From: Sorex araneus
Taxonomy: Eukaryota > Chordata > Mammalia > Eulipotyphla > Soricidae
Length of the DNA stretch: 64,000 nucleotides
Direction: 5' to 3'
Assembly (NCBI RefSeq): GCF_027595985.1
Contig: NC_073307.1
Location: 44,804,594 to 44,868,593 of the forward strand
Shown here piece by piece: positions 41,833 to 53,482 of the stretch. The translations under genes were made by a program, and so were the position numbers. Each line of letters opens with the position of its first letter. Position 1 is the stretch's first letter. A model generated the notes under the pieces. That model had not been told where the DNA came from, made no database searches, and saw nothing but the letters and a program-made list of their open reading frames with translations.

Positions 41833-42082
41833 TAACCGATGCATCACAACTCTCATTTGACAAAAATGTGTGTGTGTGTGTATGTGTGTGTGTCGGGTAT
41901 AACACTGGTCTCAGATAACCAGTCCGGAGCTGAAAGTGCTCAAACTCCCTTTCTACAGGTGACAAGGTGACAAGGTACACACAGGAAAGTTGGTTACCAA
42001 AAGTCACTCACCTAATAAGTACTCAGCTGGTATTTGAATGCAGATCAGCCTGCATCTGGAGTCCAGCTCCTAATGACTTCTT

Positions 42083-42270
42083 GTTTTTTTGTTTTGTTTT
42101 GTTTTGGCTTTTTGCATCACACCCGGCTATGCTCAAGACTGACTCCTGGCTCTGCACTCAGGAATCATTCCTGGCAGTGCTTGAGGGACCATATGGGATG
42201 CTGGGAATCAAACCCGGGTCGGCTGTGTGCAAGGCAAATGCCCTACCCGCTGTACTATTGCTCCAGCCCC
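42083..42270 (-). mobile_element. Short-type SINE with 16-bp target-site duplication
   Basis: Reverse full copy between CTCCTAATGACTTCTT (42067-42082) and CTCCTAAAGACTTCTT (42271-42286, one mismatch). Its tail is (TTTTG)n-like. Confidence 0.93.
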
Positions 42271-42743
42271 CTCCTAAAGACTTCTTAAAGCAAGCTTTAT
42301 TGGAAAGAGACCCTAGTCTTCTAAATAATGAGCAATAAAATTTATTGGAGAAATAAAATGTTTTCTTCGATCGTGAATATGTAGAAATTATATCTATGTT
42401 CTCTGGATTAAAAAAAAAAGTTGGGAACTATGAGGGTCTGATCGGGGTAGTTTAATCAGCTCCCCTTCTCCTTGGATCATTACATGCTACAGTATTTATT
42501 TGTAATGACTGGCAGCAGAAGGAGCCAATTCCCATGGATGCGTTCCTGGTCACAGGCTCATGTGTCCTACTGCAGGCTGCTGACAGGAGTCAGAGACCAG
42601 AAGCTTAAGTCAAGGACCCTGCTGAGAACTCAAGCTCCTCTCTTGCACAGCCTAATTCCATATATTCAGTGGTAGGCATGTTGGGGGAAAAGTTAAGAAG
42701 GCTTTGAAGATCCTATTAAGAACAACTTAAAATGTTGTTTTCT

Positions 42744-42942
42744 TTTATTATTATTATTATTATTATTATTTTGCTTTTGGGGCCACACTCAGTGATGCAC
42801 AGGGGTTACTCCTGGCTCTGGCTCTGCACTCAGGAATTACCCCTGGTGGTGCTCAGGGGACCATAAGCGATGCTGGGAATCGAACCCGGGTCAGCTGTGT
42901 GCAAGGCAAATGCCCCTCCTGCTGTGCTATTGCTCCAGCCCC
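42744..42942 (-). mobile_element. Short-type SINE with (TTA)n tail and 15-bp target-site duplication
   Basis: AAAATGTTGTTTTCT at 42729-42743 and 42943-42957 flank a reverse copy whose tail has become (TTA)n. It also carries a small internal duplication (CTGGCTCTGGCTCTG). Confidence 0.94.
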
Positions 42943-43715
42943 AAAATGTTGTTTTCTGTGCTTAAGCCCAAGGTAGGTGCTTGAATCCCATGTATGGGGA
43001 TGGGTAGAATCCTGTGTGAGTGAGTATCAGAGGAGTGTGCTCATGGGAACATGTCTGAGGAGGGGAATGGAGGGCTTCAATGGAATTCAAGTGGACAGTG
43101 CTCTTTCATGGAGCAAGGAAGGGGCTGGGGCCAAGGTCTTTCCTGGCCCTTTGGCAGAGTTCCAGAAGGGAAGCTTGTTGGTAGGGGTCTATGACACTCT
43201 GGGTGGGCAGGGGAGGGGGTCACCCACTATGTTTCATCTCCTTCTCGTGCCCCCCCCCCGACCCCCCGCCACGTAAGCAACCAGCCACCAGTGTTGTGGC
43301 AAGAGTAGCTCTACATCTGGGTCTCTGCTGCATTATGGATAGAATTATCTGGGGAGCTTGTCCAAAGCACAGTTTGGGAACAATCCATCAAAAACATTGA
43401 TTTAAGAGGTCTGGCTGGGGAAAAAACGGGGATTTTGAGCAAACCATTTGGGTGATTCTGAGCTGATTGTTCAAACACATTCTGACCAACATCGTCATCA
43501 AGTTCATACTTTAGAAAACTAAAGGTCATTAGATTTTCTTCGTAACTTACAGAGAATTCGGCGGAGAGTATAGGAAAATAACATGTCACAGAATACGAAA
43601 AGCAATGCTTGATAAATGATCTAAACCTTAGGGTGGGAATTCCACCCAGTTGGCGGGGGTCAACTCTGTCAGGACAGGGAACACTTTTTCATGTAGCAGC
43701 TTGGGCTGTCAGTAG

Positions 43716-44114
<399 letters not shown>

Positions 44115-44202
44115 TAGGGCTCAGTGGCAAATGATTACTCTGCCACAAATCTACCTTGCCGGTTTCTTTTCATTTCCATCATCTTTCTCATAGCTATTGT
44201 TT

Positions 44203-44800
44203 TTATTTTTCAATTTTTATTGAATCAACATGAGATCCATAGTGACAAGGTTGTTCATGATTGGGTTTCAGTCAGATACTGTTCCAATACCTACCCCTTC
44301 ACCAGTGTCCATTTCCCACACACACGTCCCCAGTTTTCCTCCTGCCACCTTCCCCAGCTGCCACCCCCAATCCCACCCCAGCCTGCCTCTACTGCAGGCA
44401 CTTTTCTTTGTCTCTCTCTCACTCACTCTCTTTCCTTGGGGGAATTATATAACTGTCATCACGTTGCTCATCGATTTGTTTGAGCGGGCACCAGTAACGT
44501 CTCTCATTGAGAGACTTATTGTTACTGTTTTTGGCATATCCTATATGCACGGGTAGCTTGCCAGGCTCTGCCGCTCGGGCTTGATACTCTCAGTAGCTTG
44601 CCGGGCTCTCCGAGAGGGGCGGAGGAATCGAACTCTGGTCGGCCGCATGAAAGGCGAATGCCCAACTGCTGTGCTATCACTCCAGCCCCTTAGGGGAATT
44701 ATGGTTTGTAATATAGGCCATGGGAAGTTATTATGTATGTCCCTTTAGATCCAGTCTGCTTTGTTCCTTAACCTAATGTGTACTTGCTACTTCTGTATTC
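44203..44800 (-). mobile_element. L1 3' end split by a SINE
   Basis: TTTTATTGAATCAACATGAG...CCCAGCCTGCC at 44203-44438, then TTATGGTTTGTAATATAG onward from 44693. The insert is a long-type SINE flanked by GGGGAATTAT. Confidence 0.82.
44449..44692 (-). mobile_element. Long-type shrew SINE inside L1
   Basis: Reverse copy flanked by the 10-bp repeat GGGGAATTAT (44439-44448 and 44693-44702). Complete from the CATCACGTTGCTCATCGATT tail to the GTGCTATCACTCCAGCCCC head. Confidence 0.92.
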
Positions 44801-45534
44801 CTGATGAGGAAAACTGGCCAAGATGGAGAGATAATTTGTGTTAGGAGCTTTGCTACAGTTTTAGAGTTGATACTAATAAGTGAGCTAAATTTCCTCAGTA
44901 GGATGGAAAAGCTATTAGTTGACATTAAGAGCCATGTCAAAGTCGTGCCATGTCAAAGTAAACATGTGTGTGGAAAAGACACAAATAAAATGCCTCCACT
45001 GACTATAACTGAGGGAGGGTTCATCCTCCCTAAATTGTTGAAGGGAACATTTTACTAGCGTTCAATGTGGAAAGATATTTTCTGGCTCTTCACATCCGCG
45101 TAGAACCTCCCAATGTTTCACAGGTATATTAGTATTAGAAGGTGAAGGGCAGGAAGGGAACCAGAACCAGCTAACCAGCTCAGTAATCCCTGCTGCTACT
45201 TGATTTGAACCGAGAATATGGTCTATGTGTAGTTTATGATTTCTTCTTGGGTTAAATGTCAGAAGCCAGAGCTCATGAACCATAAGCCCGACCGTCCTTC
45301 CTGCCTTACTGTTGGTGAAAGCAATTTTGTTTGGCTTCTCCTCTTGTTGTTTCTTCCGTTTGTCATCTCCTGTTATTCTGGTGAGGGGTCTCAGTCCTGC
45401 CGTAAACTTTGTGATAGAGCCAAACTGAAGGTACATTACTTCCCATCAGCAGATACTTAAGAGGTGGTTTCTGGCTGTTTGAAGAACTTTGCTAACAACA
45501 CTTTTTCTTTTTTCCCTCATTATTTACATGAAAG

Positions 45535-45599
45535 ATGTGCCTTCTCCAAGAACATCTGGAATCTGTCCAGAAAGAGTTCATCATTTTCAACAGAGAAAG
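45535..45599 (+). CDS. STK32A: STK32A penultimate exon
   Basis: A 65-bp exon after a T-rich tract ending TTTACATGAAAG, with donor GGTAAGTT. It encodes MCLLQEHLESVQKEFIIFNR, then E and two bases of an Arg codon. It matches the STK32A tail LLQEHL-SVQKEFIIFNRE. The segment looks helical, with a heptad-like spacing of Leu, Val, Phe and Ile, but is too short to call a coiled coil. Frame 1 must be used; the other frames also lack stops over this short exon but do not match the family. The internal ATG at its start is not a start codon. Confidence 0.93.
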
Positions 45600-45959
45600 G
45601 TAAGTTATGTCCTGGAAGAATAGCAACTCATCTAATGGTGGATGAGTTTTACCAACTTTACCTTTATCTTCTGAGTCTTCTATGTTTTTAAATGTCTTTC
45701 ATTCTAATTATTAAAATGATGAACATTCATAATAGAAAGTCTATAAAATGGAGACACCTTCTGATTTTGTCAAGGGTTTCAACAACTGTAGTAAGTTACC
45801 TTGGCATCAAGTGTCCCCTTATGGGAGGGCAGAGGAGTCGGCACCTCAACCTTTATTTAAGAACATTTCCCTGATTTTTGTCTCTATAAATTGTGAGATT
45901 AATGCTTTTGAAATCATTTTGAAAGCTAATATTTTCTTCCCAATGAATATCACTCATGG

Positions 45960-46575
45960 GCCAGAGTGATGGGACAGCCGGTAAGGCATTTTCCTTGCAC
46001 GCAGCTGACCTGGGTTTGATACTGATACTCTCATATGGTCCCCCAAGTCCACCAGGAGTGATCCTCTTCTCTTTCTTTTTAAAATTTTTTAATGAAACAC
46101 CATGAGATACAATTACAGACTTACACACTTTCATGATTATGTTTCAGTAATACAATGGTTGAGTACCCATCCCTCCACCAGTGCCCATTCTCCACCACCA
46201 ATGTTCACAGTATCCTTCCCACCACCCCTCCCCCACACCCCCTGCCTCTGTGGCAGACACATTCCCTTTTACTCTCTCTCCTTTTGGGTGTTATGATTTG
46301 CAATACAGGTATTAGGTGGCCATCGTGTTAGGTCTATAGTCTACGTTCAGCACGCATCTCCCCTCCTGAGTGAATCCTCCAAGCATCCTTCGCTTGGTGG
46401 TCCCTTCTCTATCTCATCTGCCTTCCCCCCCCCCCGCCCCCCGCTCCACCCCATATGTGAGGCTGGCTTCCAAGCCGTGGAGGAATCCAGGAGTGATTCT
46501 TGAGTGCAAAGCTAGGAGCAGGTCCTGAGTACCACCGGGTGTGCCAACACCCCCACCCCCACCACACACAAACAA
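45960..46575 (+). mobile_element. Short-type SINE interrupted by L1
   Basis: Head GGGCCAGAGTGATGGGACAG and B box GACCTGGGTTTGATACTG at 45960-46065; the body resumes at 46487 with CCAGGAGTGATTCTTGAGTG and ends near CACACACAAACAAAACAAAA. The insert is the L1 at 46066-46486. Confidence 0.88.
46066..46486 (-). mobile_element. L1 3' end inserted into a SINE
   Basis: Reverse L1 3' end flanked by CCAGGAGTGAT(C/T)CT at 46052-46065 and 46487-46500, which is SINE sequence duplicated on insertion. It contains a broken C-run at about 46427-46444. Confidence 0.9.
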
Positions 46576-46611
46576 AACAAAACCAATCACTCACTTTTTT
46601 TTCCCCCCAAG

Positions 46612-46705
46612 AGTAAAAAAAGACTTTCATAAAAGAGCAGCAGATCCAACCTCGGAACAAACCAAAGGCTCACAAGGAGAGGATGGGCAGAATAACAACC
46701 TGTGA
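46612..46705 (+). CDS. STK32A: STK32A last coding exon and stop
   Basis: The coding part of the terminal exon is 94 bp, after TTTTTTTTCCCCCCAAG. The first A completes an Arg codon; then come VKKDFHKRAADPTSEQTKGS and QGEDGQNNNL and a TGA at 46703-46705. The ending GEDGQNNNL is diagnostic for STK32A. The middle (KRAADPTSEQ) is the most divergent part relative to the human tail. A run of seven A spans codons 2-4, a possible slippage site. A nested SINE/L1 complex ends about 35 bp upstream of the acceptor, which is unusually close. Confidence 0.93.
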
Positions 46706-46894
46706 TGGACAGTACACCCTCTGCGTCTTCCTGGACATCCTCGCCCCAGGTCAGCCACTTTCATTCTCTACATCCGAGAAAGGCTGACAGAACTGCTTGC
46801 CTCTCCACTCCTCACTGCCTTGGGAATCCACATGAGCAACTTCAGAAGGCGTCAACGTGACATGGCAGAGAGGTTCTCTGGGCTGTTGGGCTTT

Positions 46895-47000
46895 AGTTTT
46901 AGTTTCACTGCTGTGTGACCTTGAGCAGGTCACTTAACCAGATCGTCCCTCTGCTTCAGCTTCTCCATCCACATGAGAGGGCTCTCCTAGATGATACTTG
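46895..47000 (+). repeat. MIR fragment in the STK32A 3' UTR
   Basis: Contains CTGTGTGACCTTGAGCAGGT, CACTTAACC and CTTCAGCTTCTCCATC, the recognisable core of the mammalian MIR SINE (GTGTGACCTTGGGCAAGTCACTTAACC...CCTCAGTTTCC). Divergence indicates an old copy that predates the shrew SINEs. Confidence 0.75.
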
Positions 47001-47187
47001 CTTTTTTTCTACTTCCACCATTCTGTTACTCTAAGCGGGCTTTATTTTTATTTTAACAGGAAGGCGTGGATGTGATTTATTTTTGCACTTCTAATTACAC
47101 TGTGGGAAATGGGGATACGTGGATTAGGCTCTTCAGAACTAGAAAATATCATGAAGAGATCAGACCTCCTCAGTTTCGCTGAGAAGG

Positions 47188-47193
47188 AATAAA
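47188..47193 (+). terminator. STK32A: Polyadenylation signal AATAAA, candidate for STK32A
   Basis: AATAAA lies 483 bp after the stop codon, in the same orientation, and no earlier canonical signal was noticed. Cleavage would be expected 10-30 bp downstream. Supported by motif and position only. Confidence 0.5.
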
Positions 47194-49530
47194 GGCTTCC
47201 CTCTGGAAAAGACGAATGTCAGCCTAACTGGTGGAGTATCAGTTTGCAAAGGCTCCTGGCGGGAACCCTGGGATGGTATACCCTATCACCTCTTGTGTCA
47301 GTAAACAGGAGTCTGTCCAACACCCTCAGGGATATGAGGTATGGGAATAGAAATTGGAGATCATGGGAAGATTTACACCATGGAAATTGGCAAATACTAC
47401 AAGTAAGGACCTTTTTTCTGTTGTTGTTTTCTCCAGCAAGCAAATTGTTAAATATTTCTTAGCGCCCAGCCAGTCTTCTTTTAGTAAACAAATTCTTTGA
47501 GCTGAACCATTCTCTTAATATTATCAGAGGCTGGAGAGAATCAGAAAGGAATATTGTCGCAATGAAGGCAAATCCACCTTGCAGTACAGAGCAACTGAAC
47601 CTTATACAGGGGTTACAGAGTAAATGAGAGTGTGCCAGCAACAAAGGTATCTGCATCCCCCAAAGCTGGTGCCCAGTCAGTCACCCTCTGATTGTGACAC
47701 AAATCACCATTTTGGGTTTGTTCATATTTTCTCTCTCTTATTTTTTTGTTCTTATTTTTGGCTAACATCAGAAGGTCTAAACTGGTGGCCAAATCATAAA
47801 TGCATTTAATGAAGTGAATTAGACTTACCACCGGGGCATGCCCATACATGTGAGAGGTCAGAGCGCATGGAGACCGCTCCAGTTATTTGAAAAATAATTG
47901 CAGTGTCACTCTTTTCCCTTTTCCTTGCCAAACACAGTTTGATTCTCCAACAGTGAGGGATGTTCGGGATGTAACCCCGCCCTCCAGACACCAGGGCCTC
48001 CCCAGACGAGGTAACTTACAGAGTCAAGAAGTGAAGAGGGCCCTGGGGACAGTTTTCACCTCAGGCCACTTGGATTCCAAAATCTTCTCATGACAGGACT
48101 TATAGGCATGCAGAGATGACAGTCTGGGGACAAGCTGGCAGGTATTCATTGGGAAACCCAACAGACAGACATCAGGAGGAGTAACAGAGATACTGTCTGT
48201 AGCAGATTCTAGAGGTCACACTGGGCAACTACCCTCGCACAAAGCCAGGCCTGGACTTTAACTCAGTGCCCACATTTTCTCCTCACGAACCTATTATGTC
48301 CAAATTTTGAAATGATTCATCTCTCTACTAGAGGAGCAACTCTTTATTTTTCTTAAGAATTAAAAGCCAGATCTTTTGTTTCATTTAACTCCTTTCCACT
48401 CTATGTTCCACATACTTTCCATGCAATTTTGTGTTCTTCAGACGCTGTAAATTCTTAGCTAGTACTTGCCCTGATTCAGTTTCACAAAGAGGGGAATGGG
48501 TTGAAAAGAGCCGTGATAAGAAATGACCAATCTCTGTTCCAGCCTGGGGCTTGTTTGGACTCAAAGCTAATGTGCTGGGATCTTATATGCCCCATGACCT
48601 GGCTCCTTCTCTGGCTGTGCTCGTGTATGATCCCAAAGGAGATACTGGGTGAAGCATAAAACACAGGGCAGTGAGTCACAGCATCTCCACAGGGAAGGGA
48701 CTCATGGGCTCATCGTTGCTATGCTGTTTCGCAAGTCCATCTGGTTCCTCACTGGGTCAGAAACCGAAAGCATCTTCAGCTTGAGTGCCTGGCTTTGATA
48801 TCCAGTGAGTTGCTTCTGTATCTAGAGATTTTGAAGACATGATGGTCACCTTGGTGACTAGAGCAGAAAGCCCCAGAGATGGAAGTTGATGTCCAGACCC
48901 AATCAGCCAACAGAACCAAAGGGGGGGGGGTGTCTTCAGTTAGGGAAAAAAAAATAAGACGTTGAATCTCTCAGCACAGAACCACCAGCCATAATCACCA
49001 CCCGCCACGGCACACTTTCAACAATAGAACAAAAATGTACCATGACTGCGGGTCACTGGAATCCGGACCCTTTTGTCTGATTGCAGAATTGCTCAAAGTT
49101 CCTTGCTACAGGGGATCGTGTCTCATCTAGATTCATGAAAACATAGACTGAAGGCCGAGAAGCTTCCCAAATGTGATGTGATGTGATGTGGCATGTGATG
49201 TGGCATCCCTCTGTCTGGAATTCCTGGGCGTTAGAGAAGTGCAAAGCTTCCTTCCACAGGCAGCGCACCTGAAAAGGCTGCGCAAGTACTGAAGATCAGA
49301 AGCAGATGCTGGAACATCCCAGTCTCCACGTGTGTGTCTTCACAGAGATCTTAAGCCAATCACAAGGCAGCCCTGGCTCCACCTGGGCTTCCAGGCAGGA
49401 AATGCTCTGCTCTTGGCTAGCTTAACCTCTGGGATAACATGGTTCCGCCTGAGGTCATTGCTAGGGCAGAAACAGATGCCAGATAGCTTGGAGCATAGCT
49501 AAATTAATTAGGATAATTTAAATACTTTGG

Positions 49531-49665
49531 GGCCCGAGTGATAGCACAGTGGGTAAGGTCATTGCCTTGAACGTGGCTGACTCAGGTTTGGTGCCTCGCT
49601 TCCCATAGGGTCCCTCAAACCAGGAATAACCTCTGAGCATCGGCAGATGTGGCCCTCAAACAAAA
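49531..49665 (+). mobile_element. Short-type SINE, diverged
   Basis: GGGCCCGAGTGATAGCACAG head, ACTCAGGTTTGGTGCCTCG, tail CCTCAAACAAAACGAAAATAAAT. Confidence 0.82.
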
Positions 49666-50151
49666 CGAAAATAAATAAATAGCGGCTAGGCTTCTGCTAG
49701 TAACATTTTAACCACAACTTTTAGCCAGAGAGACTTCCTAGCTTCGTGGCTTTTTCTACACTGGATGGATGCCTGTCTTCAAGGAGAAGGATTGGTCCCC
49801 ACCAGCAGGGAGCAGTGTAGCTGCTGACAGTCACGCGTAGGTTTCCTTTCTTCAGAAGCTGAATGAGCAGGCATGAAACACACAGGGAGTTTCTTTCCAC
49901 AGCCAGTTGCCCCAGTGATCAGTCTGCAAAAGAAGCCCTTGTTTCCTACTCCGTCTGCTGTGGTTACTGTCTCCTATAGCTCCGTGTGCCTGACTGACAT
50001 TCAACACTGATGTGAAAAATCCAAAATTCAGTTCCCTGTGCCATTTTGGAGGGGAAATAAATGCTTGTGTTGAGCTGTAGTGTCCATCATGTACTGTGCC
50101 TGTACGTATTAAAGTCTAAGTGTCTTGTGTCTATGGGAAGTCTTTTGTCAG

Positions 50152-50154
<3 letters not shown>

Positions 50155-50193
<39 letters not shown>
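50155..50193. repeat. (TG)n microsatellite
   Basis: About 19 TG units in the intergenic spacer. Confidence 0.96.
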
Positions 50194-50195
<2 letters not shown>

Positions 50196-50773
50196 TGGGG
50201 GTGATGGTGTTTGCACCAGGGCTGTGGATACCCAAGGTTACTATTCTCACTTCCACTTCCTGTCAGGAGCAATGTCCTTCCCCAGAGACCAATTGTGTCA
50301 GAGATGTCCCACCAGCGGGGACTGCAGCCCTATTCTGCCGAGGCAACACCTCCTCTGCATTCTTGCTCCCCCTGCATTCACACCGCCAGAGCACGGCCCA
50401 GCGCCCCTCCCTTTGCCTTTCACCGTGACCCTAAGTCTGTCCAACCCGCCCACTTCTCTTCCAGCACTCTGCCTTCATGCTCCTCTGTGACTTTCTCCTG
50501 CCCCATTCCATACACCTAAGCAACGACAAATGTTCCATGGCCCATAATCTGACACAGAAAGGAAGTAGCAGTCCAAAACTCTTACAGCTGCAAATAGTGT
50601 CTGCCTTAGCCAGGACAAAGCAACCTTTAACCACCTTCAGACTCCTAATGCCGAGGGGGGCAGCTGGTTCTCATTTGTCCTGAGAAAAATAGACTTTGCC
50701 TTTGTCTTGAGTGTTCTCTAAAATCCAACTGGCTGTGTGTGTGCTGTGATGTCAAATGACCTGTCACATTCTT

Positions 50774-50941
50774 TTTTTGGGGGGTCACACCCGGCGATGC
50801 ACAGGGGTTATTCCTGGTTCATGCACTCAGGAATTATTCCTGGCTGTGCTCGGGAGACCATATGGGATGCTGGGAATCGAACCCAGGTCGGCCGCGTGCA
50901 AGGCAAACGCCCTACCCGCTGTGCTATTGCTCCAGCCCCAG
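50774..50941 (-). mobile_element. Short-type SINE with 14-bp target-site duplication
   Basis: CCTGTCACATTCTT at 50760-50773 and 50942-50955 flank a near-consensus reverse copy. Confidence 0.95.
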
Positions 50942-50996
50942 CCTGTCACATTCTTAGTAGCGCTTGAGCACAGGGCAGGATCTAGAACTTTCTCTT

Positions 50997-51155
50997 TTTT
51001 CTTTTTGGGTCACACCTGGTGATGCACAGGGGTTACTCCTGGCTCAGGAATTACTCCTGGCGGTGCTCAGAGGATCATATGGGATGCTGGGAATTGAGCC
51101 CGGGTCAGCCTCATGCAAGGCAAATGCCCTACTCTCTGTGCTATCACTCCAGCTC
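50997..51155 (-). mobile_element. Short-type SINE with 15-bp target-site duplication
   Basis: CTAGAACTTTCTCTT at 50982-50996 and 51156-51170 flank a reverse copy that has lost about 12 bp of the CTCTGCACTCAGG region. Confidence 0.94.
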
Positions 51156-51419
51156 CTAGAACTTTCTCTTAAGAGTGCCCCGATCTCATTTCTGCAGATT
51201 GCATTGACCTCTTTCAGTCTCATTGCTTTGCATCTTCTTTCTGGTGACTGGCAGTAGCAGAGGGGGTTCCATAAAGTTTCGGGGGAATCACATAGACACT
51301 TACTTCTAGTCAGTGTTCCCATTCTTTAACTTGTTGGATGTGATTCAGCCTTGCACAGGTGTGCCAGTCGGTCATTCTGGGTATTTTTTGGTTTCCCACA
51401 CACAAGCTAAGTTTATTGT

Positions 51420-51591
51420 TTTTTGGGGTTTTTTGGGGGGTCACACTCGGCGATGCTCAGGGGTTACTGCTGGCTCTGCACTCAGGAATTACTCCTGGCG
51501 GTGCTTGGGGGGCCATGTGGATGCTGGGAATCAAACCCGGGTCAGCCGCGTGCAAGGCAAATGCCCTACCCGCTGTGCTATTGCTCCAGCC
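51420..51591 (-). mobile_element. Short-type SINE with 19-bp target-site duplication
   Basis: CACAAGCTAAGTTTATTGT at 51401-51419 and 51592-51610 is a perfect 19-bp duplication around a near-consensus reverse copy. Clearly young. Confidence 0.96.
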
Positions 51592-51799
51592 CACAAGCTA
51601 AGTTTATTGTAAGCGCTGGCCATGCCTTTTCAACCCACCAGGATCTGAAGCAGAGCTCCCTCACTGCCTGACTCGTGAGCACGGAGAGCTGGTGTAGTAA
51701 TCCTGAGCTGAGCAACTACATGGGAGTTTAGTATGGTCCAAAGCATCTGGCCTGAAACTTCAAACGAGGACCACTCTTTATAGATTCAGACTAGCCTGC

Positions 51800-51948
51800 C
51801 CCCCTTGGTTTGCGGGCCATGCCCAGTGGTGATCAGTGGGCTACTCCTGGCTCAGTGTTTGGAAGCCCATGCAATGCCGGGAATCATACCCGGGGATCCA
51901 GTATGCAAGCCTGTGTTCCAGCCCTTTGAACCATGTCCACAGCCCTCA
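51800..51948 (-). mobile_element. Decayed SINE
   Basis: CGGGCCATGCCCAGTGGTGA, GGGCTACTCCTGGCTCAGTG, GCAATGCCGGGAATCATACC. Confidence 0.7.
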
Positions 51949-52452
51949 GAGTAGCTTTTGATGTGATTTCTGAGCTTGTGTGCTAGCAGGCACGGTCGCT
52001 CTATACTTCTGCACAGACAACATGTCTACAAAAGAGGTTCACAGCAAAAGCCATGGACGAGCCATCACCATACTGAGATCTTCTCCACTGGGCCTATCCT
52101 ACATGCAGACCCTTTGCTGGGCAAAACATTACATCCTGCTGGCTCCTAAGTGATGTGTCAGCCCAGTCTTCGGTCTTCACCACTCTGCTCTAGGATTTGA
52201 AGAGTTATGGACCCCATGGTGACACCTGGGGGATCAGCAGCCTGTGACCGGCTGAGGCCACTCAGTTTTCTTCCTCTTCTCTCTCTCTCTCTTTTCCCAC
52301 ATACCCATACCCCCTACAAGCTACATTCCAGGCCCAGAATTTGTGGCAGGACCTAGGGAGATTCTCTCCTTCCCTTGAAGTACAACAGGTAAAAGGAAGA
52401 TCTGCAGATGCTGATGGCTGGCCTTGTTCCCATAGGAAAAGCACTTTTGAGG

Positions 52453-52640
52453 GGCCAGAGATATAGTAGCACAGGCAAGGTGATTGCCTTGTCCATAAGT
52501 AACCTAGGTTTGATCCCCAGCACTCCATAAGGTATCTTGAGTCTGCCAGGAGTAACCCTTGAATGCAGAGTCAGGAGTAAGCCTGAGCACAGCTAGGTGT
52601 GCCCACCCCCCAAAAAAGGAAAAAAAGAAAAAGAGAGAGG
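52453..52640 (+). mobile_element. Short-type SINE, diverged
   Basis: GGGCCAGAGATATAGTAGCA head, CTAGGTTTGATCCCCAGCAC, TGTGCCCACCCCCCAAAAAA tail followed by AG-rich and TA-rich sequence. Confidence 0.82.
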
Positions 52641-53476
52641 AGAGAGAGATATATATATATAGAGAGAGAAAAGTAATGAGTGAAGGTGAGCTGAGTGAAG
52701 AGGTGAAATATTTTAAGTCCAGCTGTGCTTGATTCTACCCCCAAACTTTTCAACATACCACAGCTTAAATTATTACCCTTTTCACCACAATTTTTGGCAC
52801 ACATTTCCCTATTATTTGCCATGAAAACTATGCTACAAATTCATCACTGGATCCAAGACCATTTCCCCAAATAGGTTTGGTGGAATGTTAAGCGATGTTA
52901 ATGTTAATGTTAAATGATGATTTAGATAGAAAAGGTTTTCTTCCAAGTGTAAAGAGACATGAATCAATTTGTTTTAAGAGTTTAACTTGATAGTATAAAT
53001 TTTAAATCTCTTAGAGGTTAGCCTATATTCCTTTCCAATACTTATCCTTCACTAAAGACTATACTTTGGATATATACTTTGGTAGCTTGAGTTCTCTCAA
53101 AGTTCAAGCTTTTAGAAAGAAGCAGGATATGCTTCCAGGAGATGTACCATGACCACAAACAAAACTGAAACTTTGGGATTATTCCCCGGCAGCGATGCCT
53201 TTTATGCAAATACAAACACTGATTGAAAAAAGTATGAAAACTTTAGCATTCTCCAAATTTCAATAGTTTCCTCAACCGTGGAGGCCAGGATAAAAACTCC
53301 GCCTCAGCGAAAGACAAGGCACCCTTTTTGCCTCTCACATCTCCTCAAGACAGCAATGTCCTCACCAGATCAGGACCCTTTACTAGCCCATTCGTTTGAC
53401 AGCGCTGTTTCAGCGTGGGGTGACAGGGTAGGCACGCGCAGAAAAAAAAGGCTCCTCAGTCGGTCATTTTAGTCAT

Positions 53477-53482
53477 TTTAAT
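53477..53482 (-). terminator. DPYSL3: Polyadenylation signal ATTAAA, candidate for DPYSL3
   Basis: The + strand reads TTTAAT, i.e. ATTAAA on the minus strand, within GGTTATTAAAATGAC. It lies 3.24 kb after the stop. ATTAAA is the commonest variant signal. Cleavage would fall near 53455-53465. Confidence 0.5.

Larger units (their letters stand above)
45600..46611 (+). other. STK32A: Last STK32A intron, mostly nested repeats
   Basis: About 1.0 kb, of which roughly 620 bp is an L1 3' end inserted into a SINE. The short stretch between the SINE tail and the terminal exon (about 46577-46611) is all that remains for the native acceptor region. Confidence 0.7.
46706..47210 (+). other. STK32A: STK32A 3' UTR (probable)
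   Basis: Non-coding sequence directly after the STK32A stop. A canonical AATAAA at 47188-47193 is the first good polyadenylation signal, giving a 3' UTR of about 500 bp. The actual cleavage site is inferred. An ancient MIR fragment lies inside. Longer 3' UTRs using later signals cannot be excluded. Confidence 0.55.
47211..53455. other. Intergenic spacer between the two convergent 3' ends
   Basis: About 6.2 kb between the probable polyA sites of STK32A and DPYSL3. It holds one older SINE (49531), three young SINEs (50774, 50997, 51420), a decayed one (about 51800), another at 52453, a (TG)n tract (50155-50193) and an (AG)n/(TA)n patch (52620-52670). I recognise no exon of a further gene. Segments 47220-49520, 49680-50740 and 52680-53450 contain nothing I can name. 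Confidence 0.6.
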
